A DNA stretch of 64,000 nt, taken from Hydractinia symbiolongicarpus (taxonomy: Eukaryota; Cnidaria; Hydrozoa; Anthoathecata; Hydractiniidae). The notes beneath the pieces are model-generated. The model did not search any database. It saw only the letters and a list, made by a program, of their open reading frames with translations, and was not told the origin of the DNA. Positions 8,732 to 19,204 of the stretch are shown piece by piece; within the stretch, counting starts at the first letter, position 1, and each line of letters starts with the position of its first letter. The DNA lies in the NCBI RefSeq assembly GCF_029227915.1, contig NC_079888.1, positions 17,340,001 to 17,404,000 on the forward strand. Direction: 5' to 3'. The position numbers were made by a program, and so were the translations under genes.

Positions 8732-11050
8732 TTATTTAGAAAAGAAGTCGGTGATAACTGTTTGCTTACAACTCATATGAAAATCTTTGGCGATATTACG
8801 ATTCAAGTCCCTCAGGGAAGCTATCATTTCTTCTCCAAAATGTGAAAAAATACTCAAGTCTTCGAGGACGTTGATAGCTGTACGCACTTGCTCGGCCGTC
8901 GGTCTTGTGATCTTATCTTCTTCCTTCTTGTCTTCTTCGTCGACCTCTTCTAATTCTTCGTCTTGAGTCCCAGTGATCTCAGCAATGATGTCAGCAGTCT
9001 TCAGACGCCCATGAGATGTACTGACTTCAATGTCAAAATCAATGAAATCTTCAGTTGATAAGTCAGGATTAATGTGGTCAGGAAACCTTCGTTTTATGTA
9101 AGAGAGTTCAGCATCGAGGGTTGGAATTGGGTCTTCTTCTACTTCGCTGGTTAAACTTTTAAAAGGGTCGTCATCTTCGTTGATCGCTCTTTCTGCATCC
9201 TTTTGGGAAATTCCTGATTTTCGAAAGCAATTGGTGAATGTTTTGTTGGAAACATCATCCCATGCTTTCCTTAGCATGTACATAGCTGCAAGAATCGAGA
9301 ACTTCGGAGTCGATTTTGCCTCGTCCAAGGCTTTTATCAATTTCCGCACTGCTAGCGATCGATATTTTGCTTTCAGGGCGCGGATAATTCCTTGGTCCAT
9401 AGGTTGGGTTCGGGACGTGGTATTTGGAGGAAGAAAGATCAATTCTACCCATTCCAGGTTTTCAACATGAGGATGTGCGGTACAATTGTCAATAATCAAA
9501 GCAATTTTTCGCTTAGAGACAGAAAATTTTCGATCAAGCTCGCGTACCCACTCTTCGAACAGCTCTCCAGACATCCAACTCTTCTTTTGCGAACGGTATC
9601 GACAGGGTAGTGTTTTGACACCTTTAAAGCAACGAGGGTTGGCGGACTTGCCGATTACAAACATTGGCAATCGTTCCCCCAAGGCATTACCAGCAGCTAA
9701 ACCTGTAAGTCTAACTTTGCTGTGTTTTCCTCCAGGACACTTATCACCTTTCATATGCAAAGTTTTATTGGGAAGGCATTGAAAGAAAAGCCCAAATTCG
9801 TCGGCGTTAAAAATGTCTTCCAGAGGATAGCGGGAGAGAATGGTTGGTAATGTTGTCTCCGACCATGGCGCTGTCATTTCCTCAGTGACGGACCGTGATT
9901 CTCCAGCGATGGTTTTGAAGGATACTCCATACCTGAAAGGAATGGATGAGAAAAACGTTTATCTCTGTAGTTGTGACTAGTGTAGATGGAGCTTTACATT
10001 TTGTTTGATTCGAATCATGGAATTCTAAATTTAGAATGCCATGGCCATGATTCGAATAGAAAACATTCGATTGTTACCATGTTTTGATTTGTGAAAGAAT
10101 TCGAATAGAAAAAGATTCGATTTTTACCAAGTTTCGAAGTTTTGACGAGTGAAAGAAAGCATGGAAGCCATGAAAGGCCAACAAGTCAAAAGATTAACAG
10201 ACATTATTTGTTGTATAGAACTTTCTATCATTAAACTTATTACGTACGAAATCGACGCTTTTGTCATGGGGTATCATGTTTATAAAAGTAATTGGACACC
10301 CTCTGTTGGAGATGAATTTTATGGTTTCATGGAACCAACAAATAAAATGGATAAATATGCAGTTGCAGTCAAGAAAAATGATGGAGAAATCATTGGACAT
10401 CTACCACTAGGAAAGTCAGGACGCTTTGCAAAAGTCATATTTTACTTTCTGAAGAATGACAGCTTCAATGTTTGCAAAATAACAATTACTGGAAAGTCAT
10501 TGAATGCTGGTGATGGATTAGGGATGAAAGTCCCATGCAAATTATCCTTCCTCTCTGAAAGAGAGTCTATTGATATTTTGAAAAAACAACTACCAAAGCT
10601 ATTGTAACATTTTTTTAGATTTTATTTTCACGAAGATAAACAAACAAAATCTTAGTCAACTAACCTGGTTTTCCATTTAGCCATCCACCCCTGAGAAGCT
10701 TGAAATGACTCGACACCCAACGCTTCGGCAAACTCAAGAGCTTTCTCTTTCAGCATCGGGCCACTGATTGGGATATTCTCACTCCTCATCATAAGTAACC
10801 ATTTATGAACAGCTTTGTTCACATCTTCGAATTTTTCTGGCTTTGATCTCTTCGATGTTTGCCCGTTGTTAAACTGCTTGTAAATCTTTTCTTTATTTTT
10901 TTTCCAAGTTGACAGGGTGCTTGGAGGAATTTTGAACTCTTTTGCCACATCCTTTGGCGCAGTACCCTTTTCCAACGCTTTAAGAGCTTTGTACTTGATT
11001 TTGCACGACTTATTGTCAATTCGACGCTTTGATCCTGCCACAGACGACAT
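8732..11050 (-). CDS. Tigger/CENP-B-type DDE transposase, two exons
   Basis: Exon 1 (11050-10665) starts MSSVAGSKRRID and encodes a CENP-B N-type helix-turn-helix (GTAPKDVAKEFKIPPSTLST) and a second DNA-binding region (VNKAVHKWLLMMRSENIPI ... GWMAKWKTR). A CAG|GTTAGT donor and TTTCAG acceptor join it in frame to exon 2 (9932-8732), restoring WKTRYGVSFK. Exon 2 carries the DDE_1 catalytic domain: Asp in IFNADEFGLF, Asp in ALIIDNCTAHP, Asp in TQPMDQGIIRALK. The C terminus is acidic and ends QTVITDFFSK, which fits a PCNA-interacting (PIP) box; pogo transposase is known to bind PCNA. The total is about 529 residues, a normal length. I preferred the ATG at 11050 over 11200 because the extra residues precede the conserved start of the family. 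No lesion is visible. The intron (10664-9933) holds a gene on the other strand. Confidence 0.93.
10008..10148 (+). promoter_or_regulatory. Palindrome and TTCGAAT direct repeats upstream of the HIRAN gene
   Basis: A 13-bp inverted repeat (10008-10020 ATTCGAATCATGG with 10045-10057 CCATGATTCGAAT) encloses a perfect 16-bp palindrome (10022-10037, ATTCTAAATTTAGAAT). A ~45-bp direct repeat follows: ATTCGAATAGAAAA...ATTCGAT...TTACCA...GTGAAAG occurs twice (about 10051-10098 and 10099-10154). The position just before the HIRAN ATG and inside the transposase intron suggests a promoter or regulatory block; this is inference. Confidence 0.5.
10149..10607 (+). CDS. HIRAN-like domain protein, passenger gene in the Tigger-like element
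   Basis: A single open frame of 152 residues. From residue 40 on it matches the pattern I associate with HIRAN domains: MGYHVYKSNWTPSVGDEF, then EPTNKMDKYAVAVKKNDGEI, IIGHLPLGKSGRFAK, a strand ending TITGKS, and VPCKLSF. HIRAN domains, named from HIP116/HLTF and Rad5, bind DNA ends (in HLTF, 3' single-stranded ends). The first 39 residues look unrelated, and Met40 (10266) is an alternative start. The gene lies entirely within the 732-bp transposase intron on the opposite strand. A second transposon at 25.0-28.3 kb carries a related gene, which argues that it is cargo selected with the transposase rather than a chance insertion. Its role (end protection, repair-pathway recruitment or strand transfer control) is unknown. 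Confidence 0.78.
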   Translation: MKESMEAMKGQQVKRLTDIICCIELSIIKLITYEIDAFVMGYHVYKSNWTPSVGDEFYGFMEPTNKMDKYAVAVKKNDGEIIGHLPLGKSGRFAKVIFYFLKNDSFNVCKITITGKSLNAGDGLGMKVPCKLSFLSERESIDILKKQLPKLL

Positions 11051-11415
11051 TGTTATGAGAGTGTCTTTCTTTTGAAATTCTTTAAATTTTCTCGAAAACG
11101 TTCGAAAAAGACGTTCGAAAGGCTTGGATGACGCATCATTAATCATTCGAATTAAAAATAAGGCCTGCAAAACACGTATTAACAAGATTTTTAGACCCAA
11201 TTTATCAGGAAAACTGTTCGAATTTTGATTATGATGTCAGAAAATTCGAGTTATGGAGAGAAAAGTCTCCAAGGGACAAAAAAATTTGTTCGAGTTAAGG
11301 GAAGATTCGAGTTATGGAGGTTCGAGTTGTAGAGGTTTTTTTAAAAGAGTTTATTAGGAAATTTTCACGGTGCCAACGAATTTGTTCGAGTTAAGGAGAG
11401 ATTCGAGTTATAGAG

Positions 11416-11439
11416 GTTCGAGTTATGGAGACTCTACTG
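11416..11439 (-). repeat. Right terminal inverted repeat of the Tigger-like element
   Basis: Ends GAGTTATGGAGACTCTACTG before TA; exact inverse of 8513-8536. Confidence 0.93.
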
Positions 11440-11441
11440 TA

Positions 11442-12514
11442 TACATTTTCTTATTCCTTCTTAAGGATGGGAAAACACCATTCAACGGTTTGCATTCCCC
11501 AATGAATTGAATTCCCCAATGAGTTGATTGATTTTTGTGAAGTTGGTGGTGGTCTTTATAAATGTTGTATGTTCTTCACTGTTTAAATGCTAGAATACAC
11601 AATAATACAACATAACGACCTTAAAAGTGTTGCTTTTACGAACGAAAGTCAGAAGTGGCAAGAATTATTATTGATAAATTACTACCCAGGCCGATGCTGA
11701 CTATACTATTCTGCATAAATTATGTTGCTAACCTCATTTAGATCAGAGAGTGATACATCGCAACATTCACAGTACTTTCTGCCTTTCTCCATTGCGTGGC
11801 AATCTTTTGCCATGCTTGACTTTCCACATTAAAAGGACTATTTTAACAGGTATATAAAATAATATGTCTTACAAAATTTAATAATGACGTCTTCTGCATT
11901 TTTAATTTGAATGTATAGTATTTGTTAACACACCTGCATAAGAGAAATTGACGACATGTAGTTCAAGCCTTCTGCATAAAATGGTTTGAAAATCCTAAAC
12001 AGATAAGTCTAAGCTTTAATTTTTAAAGAAACTACAAAAAACAGAATAATTAGAAAAATGTTTCACTTTTCCTTATTCTTCAACTTTTATAAATGGCTTC
12101 CTAAATTTTCGCACCGAAATATTATTTAAAAATGTTATAGTGATTTAAAGAGGTTATTAATTATCATGTGCCCTAAAACTAGTTTACACTTTTTTTAAGA
12201 ACATCTTTTATAAAAAAATGAGCTTCAAAAACCTCCAAATCTGAATAAAAAACAATAAATTTCAAATAAAAAAGTATGCAGCTAGTTCAATTTTAGTCAA
12301 AAAAGAGGAATAAAAAACTAAGAAAATATTTAAGAAAATTTCAGCCTATATTCAGGTGTTTGGCTAAGAAAATTAAGGTTCAGGTCAAAAAACTTTTTTT
12401 TTTTATAAGAAAAAAAACGTGTATTAAACACTCACTTAAATAAGTTGAAACTATGAGATTTATACTTTTAATAAGAAGATCAAGTTCTGTATAAAATTTT
12501 ACCTTTTAAAAGAC
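11442..12514. other. AT-rich non-coding stretch
   Basis: No RT, endonuclease or catalytic-Cys exon was found ahead of the USP remnant that starts at 12515. The sequence is AT-rich with A/T runs and no clear repeat boundary, so the USP copy appears 5'-truncated here. Confidence 0.45.
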
Positions 12515-13154
12515 GCATAAATCCAGCACGCAGCAAGATGTTCCTGAAATTCTCCATACAGTTTTGGATGAATTAAAAGGCTCTTCCTCACGCGCTGACT
12601 ATATGTCTAGGGTGACCACTACTTCAACCGTGACAAGTGATACCTGTTTTTGTTCCTCTTCAAGAGAGGATACATCAAACATTTTAACTCTTCCCACTTC
12701 GTTATCCATTTCACAGGGACTCGCCCAATTTCTTAAACCCGAGTCAGTATCAGGGGAAAATAAATGGCTTTGCGCACAGTGTGATACATATCGGGAAAGC
12801 ACAAAAGAAACATCTATCAGTCACTGCAGTTCAGTGCTGATTGTGCAGCTCCTTAGATTTTCTGCTGCCCAAAACACTTTTGTCAAAGACATCCGTTTGG
12901 TCAATTGTTCTTCCGAAAGCAAAAACCTTTAAATGTACAGATTTGCTCGGATAATGACATCTCCTTCAACAGCAAGTTTTCTCTAGTCGCGACCAAACCA
13001 TTCAGGTACCATAAAATCTGGACAATACTGGGCAAACGTATATGACCAAAAATCTAAGGACTGGTTACAATGCAACGATAGATCGGTCCAAAAAATTCAC
13101 CCATCATCTCTGAATAGTTGCCAGGCCTACGTCCTTTTTTACATCCGTAGGTAA
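12515..13154 (+). pseudogene. USP-type deubiquitinase remnant (copy 2), C-terminal half
   Basis: The readable sequence starts at the QQD box (QQDVPEILHTVLDELKG, 12531 on), passes a Ser/Thr-rich insert, then GLAQFLKPESVSGENKWLC with the CAQC zinc pair, the core VLIVQLLRF, and, after a frame change near 12930-13010, the C-terminal box SGTIKSGQYWANVYD...WLQCNDRSV...AYVLFYIRR with a stop at 13152-13154. In active USPs that box reads GHY; here it is GQY, so the catalytic His is replaced. The catalytic Cys region is absent. It is followed directly by a conserved 3' module that also follows copy 4, which suggests a 5'-truncated retroelement insertion. A decayed host-gene duplicate is the alternative. 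Confidence 0.75.
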
Positions 13155-13164
13155 CAAATTGTAA

Positions 13165-13335
13165 CCAAACAGCAAGGGGGTTAGATATTTTGTCTTATCT
13201 TTGGGTGTGACGACCCCACTTATTACCCCAGTCCATCTCGTCTAAAGACGAGTTTTGTCATCGCACTACGTGCTTTGTTACTCTTAATCTCTCATATCGT
13301 TCCGTCAACATTATTATTATTATAATATGGATATT
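13165..13335 (+). repeat. USP-associated 3' non-coding module (partial copy)
   Basis: AGCAAGGGGGTT..., CTTTGGGTGTGACGACCCCA and TTACCCCAGTCC match parts of 14020-14390 and 19205-19645. It ends in a short ATT-repeat tract near 13310-13325, a common form for the 3' tail of LINEs. Confidence 0.7.
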
Positions 13336-14019
13336 CGGTTAGATTTGCATCATTGTGTTTTTTCGGGAGCCGTTGTTTTGATTTTGTGAAACTCGCCTCG
13401 ACTCGATATCTTTACTAAAGTTATTCCAACTAATACATCCACTTTAGCTGCTGTCTATTTTGTCCTGGTTGCACTGATTCTCTATATGGTAACTGACTGA
13501 AAACACACGAAATAACTAAATTCGTGCAAATAATTGAGCCTACGGGTTTGTTGGAAACAGTCAACTTTAGACTTAAAAAAACGCGTGTCTTGATGACAAT
13601 GGACTTACTTTGGATAACAGAGCTTTGGTGAAGTCTGTGTTTAAAGAAATTCAAAAACGAATTTCAACGTTGCCATGTTTTAAATAAGGAGAACATGGAG
13701 ACGTGATAAATACTCATCCCTTTGTTCTTTTCTTTTCACATCTGGCTATCTAGAGATTCTTTAACTTGGATTCGTCCCGGTAGAGATCCACATGACATAG
13801 CTTGATCAAGACCGGTCGTTTTAAAGAAACCATCGAGACCCCAAAATAAAGCATGTACGACCACTAGCTTTAAGAACACTTCAAGGCCACAGCGCTTAAC
13901 AAATAACTGCACTAGCAGGCCTGCACAAGAATTAATAGTCAACAACAGCGGGTTGCTAAATTTGGGCAACACTTCTTATATCAATTCCATTTTACAATGT
14001 ATTTATGGAGGAGGAAAAT
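13336..14019. other. Non-coding stretch between USP-related fragments
   Basis: I see no convincing coding exon; minus-strand frames near 13430-13970 lack recognisable motifs. Confidence 0.4.
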
Positions 14020-14390
14020 GTAAATCCGAGCGGTTTTGTATTACCCCAGCTGGTTCATACAAGCCAGTTTACCGTTAATAACCAGACGGTAAAGAGTTCA
14101 GCTCACTCTTCTCTGGTAACTTATAAGAAGCTTAGCAAGGGGGTTTGCTTTTAGCTTGTCTTTGGGTGTAACGACGCCACTTTTTACCCCAGTTCAGTAA
14201 GGTGCCCAAGTTTACTAACTTGGTCTTCAGGCTTGACAACCCTGCTGTCCTTAGTCAAAATATGTACAGTCTGGTCCTGTCATGACAACCTCCTGTGTAA
14301 GGCTGAGTGTTGGGGCGTTGTAACACATGTGGAAAGCTACAGCCAGAGTCACAAATTCTGGCGCACAGGAGGGTCTTATTTAATTTTTTT
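14020..14390 (+). repeat. USP-associated 3' non-coding module (second copy)
   Basis: About 370 bp aligns with 19205-19645: GCGGTTTTGTATTACCCC, AGCAAGGGGGTTTG, TCTTTGGGTGTAACGACG, CACTTTTTACCCC, CCTGTGTAAGGCTGAGTGTT, GGAAAGCTACAGCCAG, TCTGGCGCA. It has no coding capacity. No USP reading frame was recognised just upstream, so this copy may be a heavily truncated insertion. Confidence 0.8.
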
Positions 14391-14621
14391 ATAGATTAAT
14401 ATATTTTTGACATACATTTTTTCTATTTGTGTTCGATCTGTAACCAGTCCGTTTATGTTGTTAGCTCTGTCTTGTGTCGTATTGTTTGTGATAGAAGGAT
14501 TGTTTTTTCTCTTTACGATTTTCTGAAGGAATAGTTTTAGGCCTAAGTTGGACAGTACTCGTGCTTGTAAGAAGCAAGAAAGTGTATTCAGCACCTTCTG
14601 GGAGCCTAATCCCAGTTTTGA

Positions 14622-14682
14622 CAACCACCGTCCCTGTAGACAAGATACTTCAGTGCAGCTTGCTGTATTGTAAACCTTTTTC
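14622..14682 (+). repeat. Short dispersed repeat (partner at 15520-15572)
   Basis: CAACCACCGTCCCTGTAGAC followed by AAGATACT and CTGTATTGTAAACCTTTT recurs at 15520-15572 on either side of USP copy 3. Weaker relatives (CAGCTTGCTG context) occur near 17110-17160 and 22920-22955. Confidence 0.7.
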
Positions 14683-14759
14683 ATGTGTTACCGTAGTCGC
14701 GACAGCCATCTCTGCAAATGATTCTAATATGGTGATAGGTAGAACTTTGTAAGTATTCT

Positions 14760-15477
14760 TCGCAAATTATCCTCCTCCAAGGTTCCTGTAAATCCATCTC
14801 CATTCCTTAATGCATTAAAATTTTGTATTTCTACTGCAAGATGTAGCGCTTTCAATCCGTTCACCCAGCATAATGCTCTGGAGATTCTTGAATATCTCAT
14901 ACCCGAGTTGTCTTCAGCGTTTCCATTCTTTGGCACATTATTCAACGCTCATGTGAAAATCTGTACTACTTGCAACACTTGTAATAATATTAGCACCTCT
15001 GAACAAATAACTCCATTCCTTCAACTGCCCCTAAAATCGACTTTACAATCGTAACTAGTTATTTTTTTGGAGAGTGAAGAATTGTCAGGTGTTAACTCGT
15101 ACTTCTGTCAGTACTGCAATAGTCACCAAACTGCAACGGTGGAAAAAGAAGTGGTAGAGTGCAATACACTTTTCATTTTGCATTTAAAGCGTTTTGCCTA
15201 TAACAAAGGTCTTGTGTCTAAGGTTTGTTCTCCTGTTACATCTTACCCAGGTACCCTTTCTATACCTGTCACTGTAGAAAATGAAGTCTCTTGTCGCAAA
15301 CACTACAACTTAAGGGCTGTAATCAACCACTCTGAAAATTTGGACAAGAGGCATTATACTACCGTCACTTATAATCAAGTGCTAAGTAAGTGGTTTCATT
15401 GCAACCAAAGAGCAGTGGTATCTTTTAAAGAGACCTGGCTAAATGATGTACTTACATCCTTTTTCGTCAAGAGTTGA
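14760..15477 (+). pseudogene. USP-type deubiquitinase remnant (copy 3), closest to the LINE-linked copy
   Basis: Plus-strand frames from 14760 encode a domain collinear with the USP part of the LINE remnant at 2154-2904: NPFTQHNALEILEYL (QQD-type box), ICTTCNTC, LQLPLKSTLQS, then a stop near 15054 and FLESEELSGVNSYFCQYC, NSHQTATVEKEVV, LFILHLKRFAYNKGLVSK. It continues further than copy 1, giving NLRAVINHSENLDKRHYTT...WFHCNQRAV, the C-terminal box with its His (RHY). The catalytic Cys segment is missing upstream. The stops in copies 1 and 3 fall at different codons, so the lesions are independent. Confidence 0.78.
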
Positions 15478-15680
15478 GGTAAAGTGCAGGCTTCAACACC
15501 ATAAATTACGGTTTATGTCAGCAACCACCGTCCCTGTAGACAAGATACTGCAGTGCTGTATTGTAAACCTTTTGCATAAAATAAAAAAAGTGAATGTCTT
15601 CCTATATATCAGCTAGTTCAGTGAAAGGGTTCGAAACTGCTGATCTGTTATTTTGGATAGGAATGTGGGTGTTGATATAA

Positions 15681-16240
15681 TTAAAGTGTTTTTAAATTAA
15701 TACAAAATATAAATAAAAAATAGTAAAAAATAAAATAAAAATATGTTCTCTTTTCTGAATTGTGTTGCTTCAAATGTATGTCGTTGTATTGATAGTTAGA
15801 TTGTGTCGGTTGGTAGCGCTCTGTTAGTTCGTTTTAAGTGTGGTTTGGCACTTTATGCTAGAGCATAAACTGTGGCAGAATTGTGCTAGGTTCATGTCTA
15901 TCAATACATTGCTGGATATTTTTACATGGTTATGTCATTTCGAACATTGTTAAAGTGCTTTTAAGTGAACACAAAATATAAATAAAAAATAGTAAAATAG
16001 TAATAATAAAAATATAGAATATGTTCTCTTTTCTGAATTCTGTCGCTTGAAATTTATGTCGTTGTATTGATAGTTAAGATTGTTACGGTTGGTAGTGCTC
16101 CGTTAGTTCGTTTGCAGTGTTGGTTGGACACTACATTAGAGCATAAACTGTGGCAGAGTTGTGCTAGATTCATGTCTATCAACACATTGCTAGATATTTC
16201 TACACGGTAATGTCATTTCGAACATTGTATGTTAGGATTA
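15681..16240 (+). repeat. Tandem duplication, unit about 270-278 bp
   Basis: Two adjacent units run from about 15681 to 15949 and from 15950 to about 16225; TGTTCTCTTTTCTGAATT at 15744 recurs at 16022. Shared blocks include TATGTCGTTGTATTGATAGT, TAGAGCATAAACTGTGGCAG and GTCATTTCGAACATTGT. A decayed third unit (GGTAGCGCTCT, GTGTGGCAGAGTT) may follow to about 16360. Non-coding. Confidence 0.82.
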
Positions 16241-16609
16241 GTCTTTGCATTATCAGATATTTTTACTGTGGCGGTTGGTTGCGATCCGCCAATTTTTGTG
16301 GGTGTAGTAGGTAGCGCTCTACACAAGTGCACAAAGTGTGGCAGAGTTTGTGTAATGTTAAGATATGCAAGATATGTCGGATATGCTATGTGGTTTATGA
16401 TACAATGCTCGTTTTAGTAATCTTTGGATAAGTTATTTATCTCTTGTTCACATACTCCATATTTTTATAGTTTATTAACAACATTTTTAACAAATGACTG
16501 TAACTGTCGCGATTATTACCGCAATCACATAAGATTGTACTGAGTAGGACGGATGAAAAGTTTTACGGATGGAAGAAATGTCTAGTGCCTGCTGAAGACT
16601 GTTCGCATA

Positions 16610-16830
16610 CCTTGGTTCAGGGATAAGGGTCGAAACCTTTTACAAACGTCCTGTCTTGCTCTTTGTTTGTTTGCCAACGTTTTGTTCGTATGTGACAATT
16701 ACCTCCTTGAAAAAAAAAAGAATTGTGTCTTTTTAGGAGCACACTCTTTAGAGGAGCAAAACCTCTAGGCTTTAAATCTAAGACTTAACTGGTTAAGTTT
16801 ATCATTGTGCTTGCACTTTGTAAGTTCCCT
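16610..16830. repeat. Dispersed repeat, copy 2 (partner at 7370-7600)
   Basis: Same family as 7370-7600, with shared blocks CGTCCTGTCTTGCTC, CTCCTTGAAAAAAAAAAGAA, AGAGGAGCAAAACCTCTAG, AAGACTTAACTGGTTAAGTT and CTTGCACTTTGTAA. A partial third copy follows at about 16900-17010. Confidence 0.8.
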
Positions 16831-17010
16831 TCTTCAACAACGTAGGTGCAATCTTTGTTGTGTGTGTGCTTTTTTCTTTTTATTTTGCTTTTTTTCACTG
16901 ATTTGTGTATCCTGCAAAAAGGAAGTTAACTTTCTTCTTGGTAGTAAGTTTGGAGGAACAAAACCTCTATGATTTAACCCTAAAATTAACAGGTTGAGCA
17001 TTTCATTGTG

Positions 17011-18680
17011 CTTCACTGAAATGCTTGATACTGTGCAGTATTTTTTTTTTGTTCTGTGGGTTTTGGCCAGGGTTAAGAGGGTTCCAATCTCTACCTATTG
17101 CCTAAGCAGCTGTCATTAGACAAGTATCATTATTGCAGCTTGCTGATTTGTCAATCTGTTTTACAATATTACGTTGACCTTTTTTTTATACATAAACCAC
17201 TGGAGGTTATTTAAAAAACTAAGTTTACCCAAATTCTTCGTAATTTTTGGCAGTTTCTTCAAATAGGCACAAGCAAGTGAACAAGATTTTTTCCTATCCT
17301 TCATTTGTTTTCATGCACCTTGGAACCACTGATTTACGGTTTAAGATTTAGGATATGCCAGGGCATTCTTGGCAGTGTCCCACAGTTTTACCCCAAAACT
17401 TATCCAATTTGTTTCGATTTTTTTCTCTAATCGACCAGAGTATCTTTATAGGACTTTGGTGTAAATACGATGACAGCAGGTCCAGCAGTTTCCAACGTTT
17501 TGTGACTTAAAACAGCCACTATGTATGGGTCGTTGTATTAGGGTTTCCGAAATTATTTTAGCTTCATTTTCGCTAAGGCCCCAGTCATTGACGCATTGTC
17601 CAAGCATAGATCCATTAGGACACATTCGCAGACATTAGTGAATTGTTTCAAGGATGGTAACAATTCTTTGCATTTAAAAGATTTTACAACCTTTGGACAG
17701 ATGAGTTCAGACTCGTCAATTTTTTTACTTCCTCACCAGTAAACAATTGGCTTAGCTGCTCTATGTCACTTTCAATGTGTTTTTGTTGCTTTCTTTCTGT
17801 AGACAAATCCAATTCTAGAGTATTATAACAAGGGAAGGTATGTTATCTTGATATTTGCAATATTATTGCTCGCTTAACAGGAATTTATAAAAAAAAGTGT
17901 AAGGAAAGGATATAGCTCTTTACTGTGTTGTAAATGGTACAGTCAAAGTAAAAGCTGAAAAGAGCATTAAATCCCCAGTCGTAACCTTTGGTGTATTTGT
18001 AGGAGCAAGAAAAGGCAGGCTGCGTTGTTGCCTTGCTGGTCTATACAGAACCTGTGTTGTTGAAGTTGAAGTAATTGGACAAATAAATACAATGTGAGAC
18101 ACAAAAATAGCGACATGCTGCAAAATATGTGTACTTTCAACTGTTCCTTCTTAACAAGTGACCATGACATCAACTGACTTGGAATATAATTGCACGACAA
18201 TAATCATGATAGCATTCTTTCCCGTAACTTAAGTTCAGTTCAACATCAATGCATGCTGCGTGCAATGTGTAAATAGCCCGTCAACCCTTCATTCTCAGTA
18301 TCCCAGGATCAGTTTAACACACATCCAACAACATCACAAGAATCACCAATGAGAATTATAAGCATAAGAAAGGACAAGAAAGTAATTTTCACCAGGTAGT
18401 ATGTGATCAAATTACCCATTCCGCTATTTTTTATCGTCCCTTCAATATACAGCGCATGTGTCCATTAACTGTGTATACTCATTAGGCCAAGATCAATTGC
18501 ACAGAATCTGCCAACATGACAAGAGTCAACAATGACAATACTTTGAAATTTTCATTCTTATAAGAAACGACAAGAAAATAAATTTGACCAGCCAGCATGT
18601 GATGACGTTGATTACCCAGGTCCCTTCAATATAAAGTGCGATAGCATTATAACCACTACAACATCATCTAATGCATGCTT
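17011..18680. other. Non-coding stretch with degraded repeat fragments
   Basis: Short echoes of the families above are present near 17110-17160. I see no exon with recognisable motifs before the USP remnant at 18690. Confidence 0.4.
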
Positions 18681-18689
18681 CTTATCAAC

Positions 18690-19186
18690 TAGGAGGGAGG
18701 AAAGTATGCCTATTGTGCCACTCCCTATCTCGAACAGCGTTACAGGTTCAATTAACTGTTTTTTGCAGCCCTAAAATTTGGCTGGAAAAGACAGGTGGCT
18801 TTGCCCACAGCGATCTTCTTATCAAGACAGTACAAGCGAAACGGAGACATTCTAATTCTCAAACTGGAGAGGTTTACGTTTCTTGATGCAAGAACCCTAA
18901 AAAATAACAAATTTGTTACCTGCCTTGCTTCAAATGACGACATTTTTAGAGTTCGCTCTCAGCCAACGGATGACATATCATTTAACAACAAATGTTTTTA
19001 GCTCCCACTATTAATCATTCGGGCACCCTAGCAGCAGGTCACTATTGGGCATTCATTAAAGATCGCAGCTGTGGCTCATGGTTAAGATGTGACGATAAAG
19101 CAGTTGTTAGAGTTGCACCATCCGATTTAAATAACTCTTCTGCGTATGTGTTGTTTTTTGTGAAAATGAAAAAATTGTCTGATTAA
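18690..19186 (+). pseudogene. USP-type deubiquitinase remnant (copy 4), C-terminal part
   Basis: Three frames must be read in turn. The first gives NLAGKDRWLCPQ with YQDSTSETE (18775-18850), homologous to the GENKWLC region of copy 2. A shift leads to GDILILKLERF (the USP core, 18855 on), FLDARTLKNNKF and DDISFNNK. Another shift leads to NHSGTLAAGHYWAFIKD, GSWLRCDDKAVV and SAYVLFFVK (19010-19180). Unlike copy 2 this copy keeps the GHYW catalytic-His box. The N-terminal Cys half is missing and one Cys of the zinc pair is Arg. It is followed by the longest version of the conserved 3' module. Confidence 0.78.
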
Positions 19187-19204
19187 CATTCACATAAAAG
19201 GGGG

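Larger units (their letters stand above)
8513..11439 (-). mobile_element. Tigger-like DNA transposon (pogo superfamily), 2,927 bp, TA duplication
   Basis: The ends are perfect 24-bp inverted repeats (8513-8536 starting CAGTAGAGTCTCC; 11416-11439 ending GGAGACTCTACTG), flanked by TA on both sides (8511-8512 and 11440-11441), as expected for Tc1/mariner-type insertion. Several extra copies of TTCGAGTTATGGAG-type motifs follow each end (8555-8590; 11235-11425) and are likely transposase-binding sites. The element carries a two-exon transposase on the minus strand and a HIRAN-like gene on the plus strand inside the transposase intron. Both reading frames are open and the ends match, so it looks young and possibly autonomous. 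Confidence 0.93.

Noticed and set aside
9180-9782. Plus-strand frames opposite the Tigger-like transposase
   Set aside because: Shadows of the catalytic-domain exon; none has recognisable motifs.
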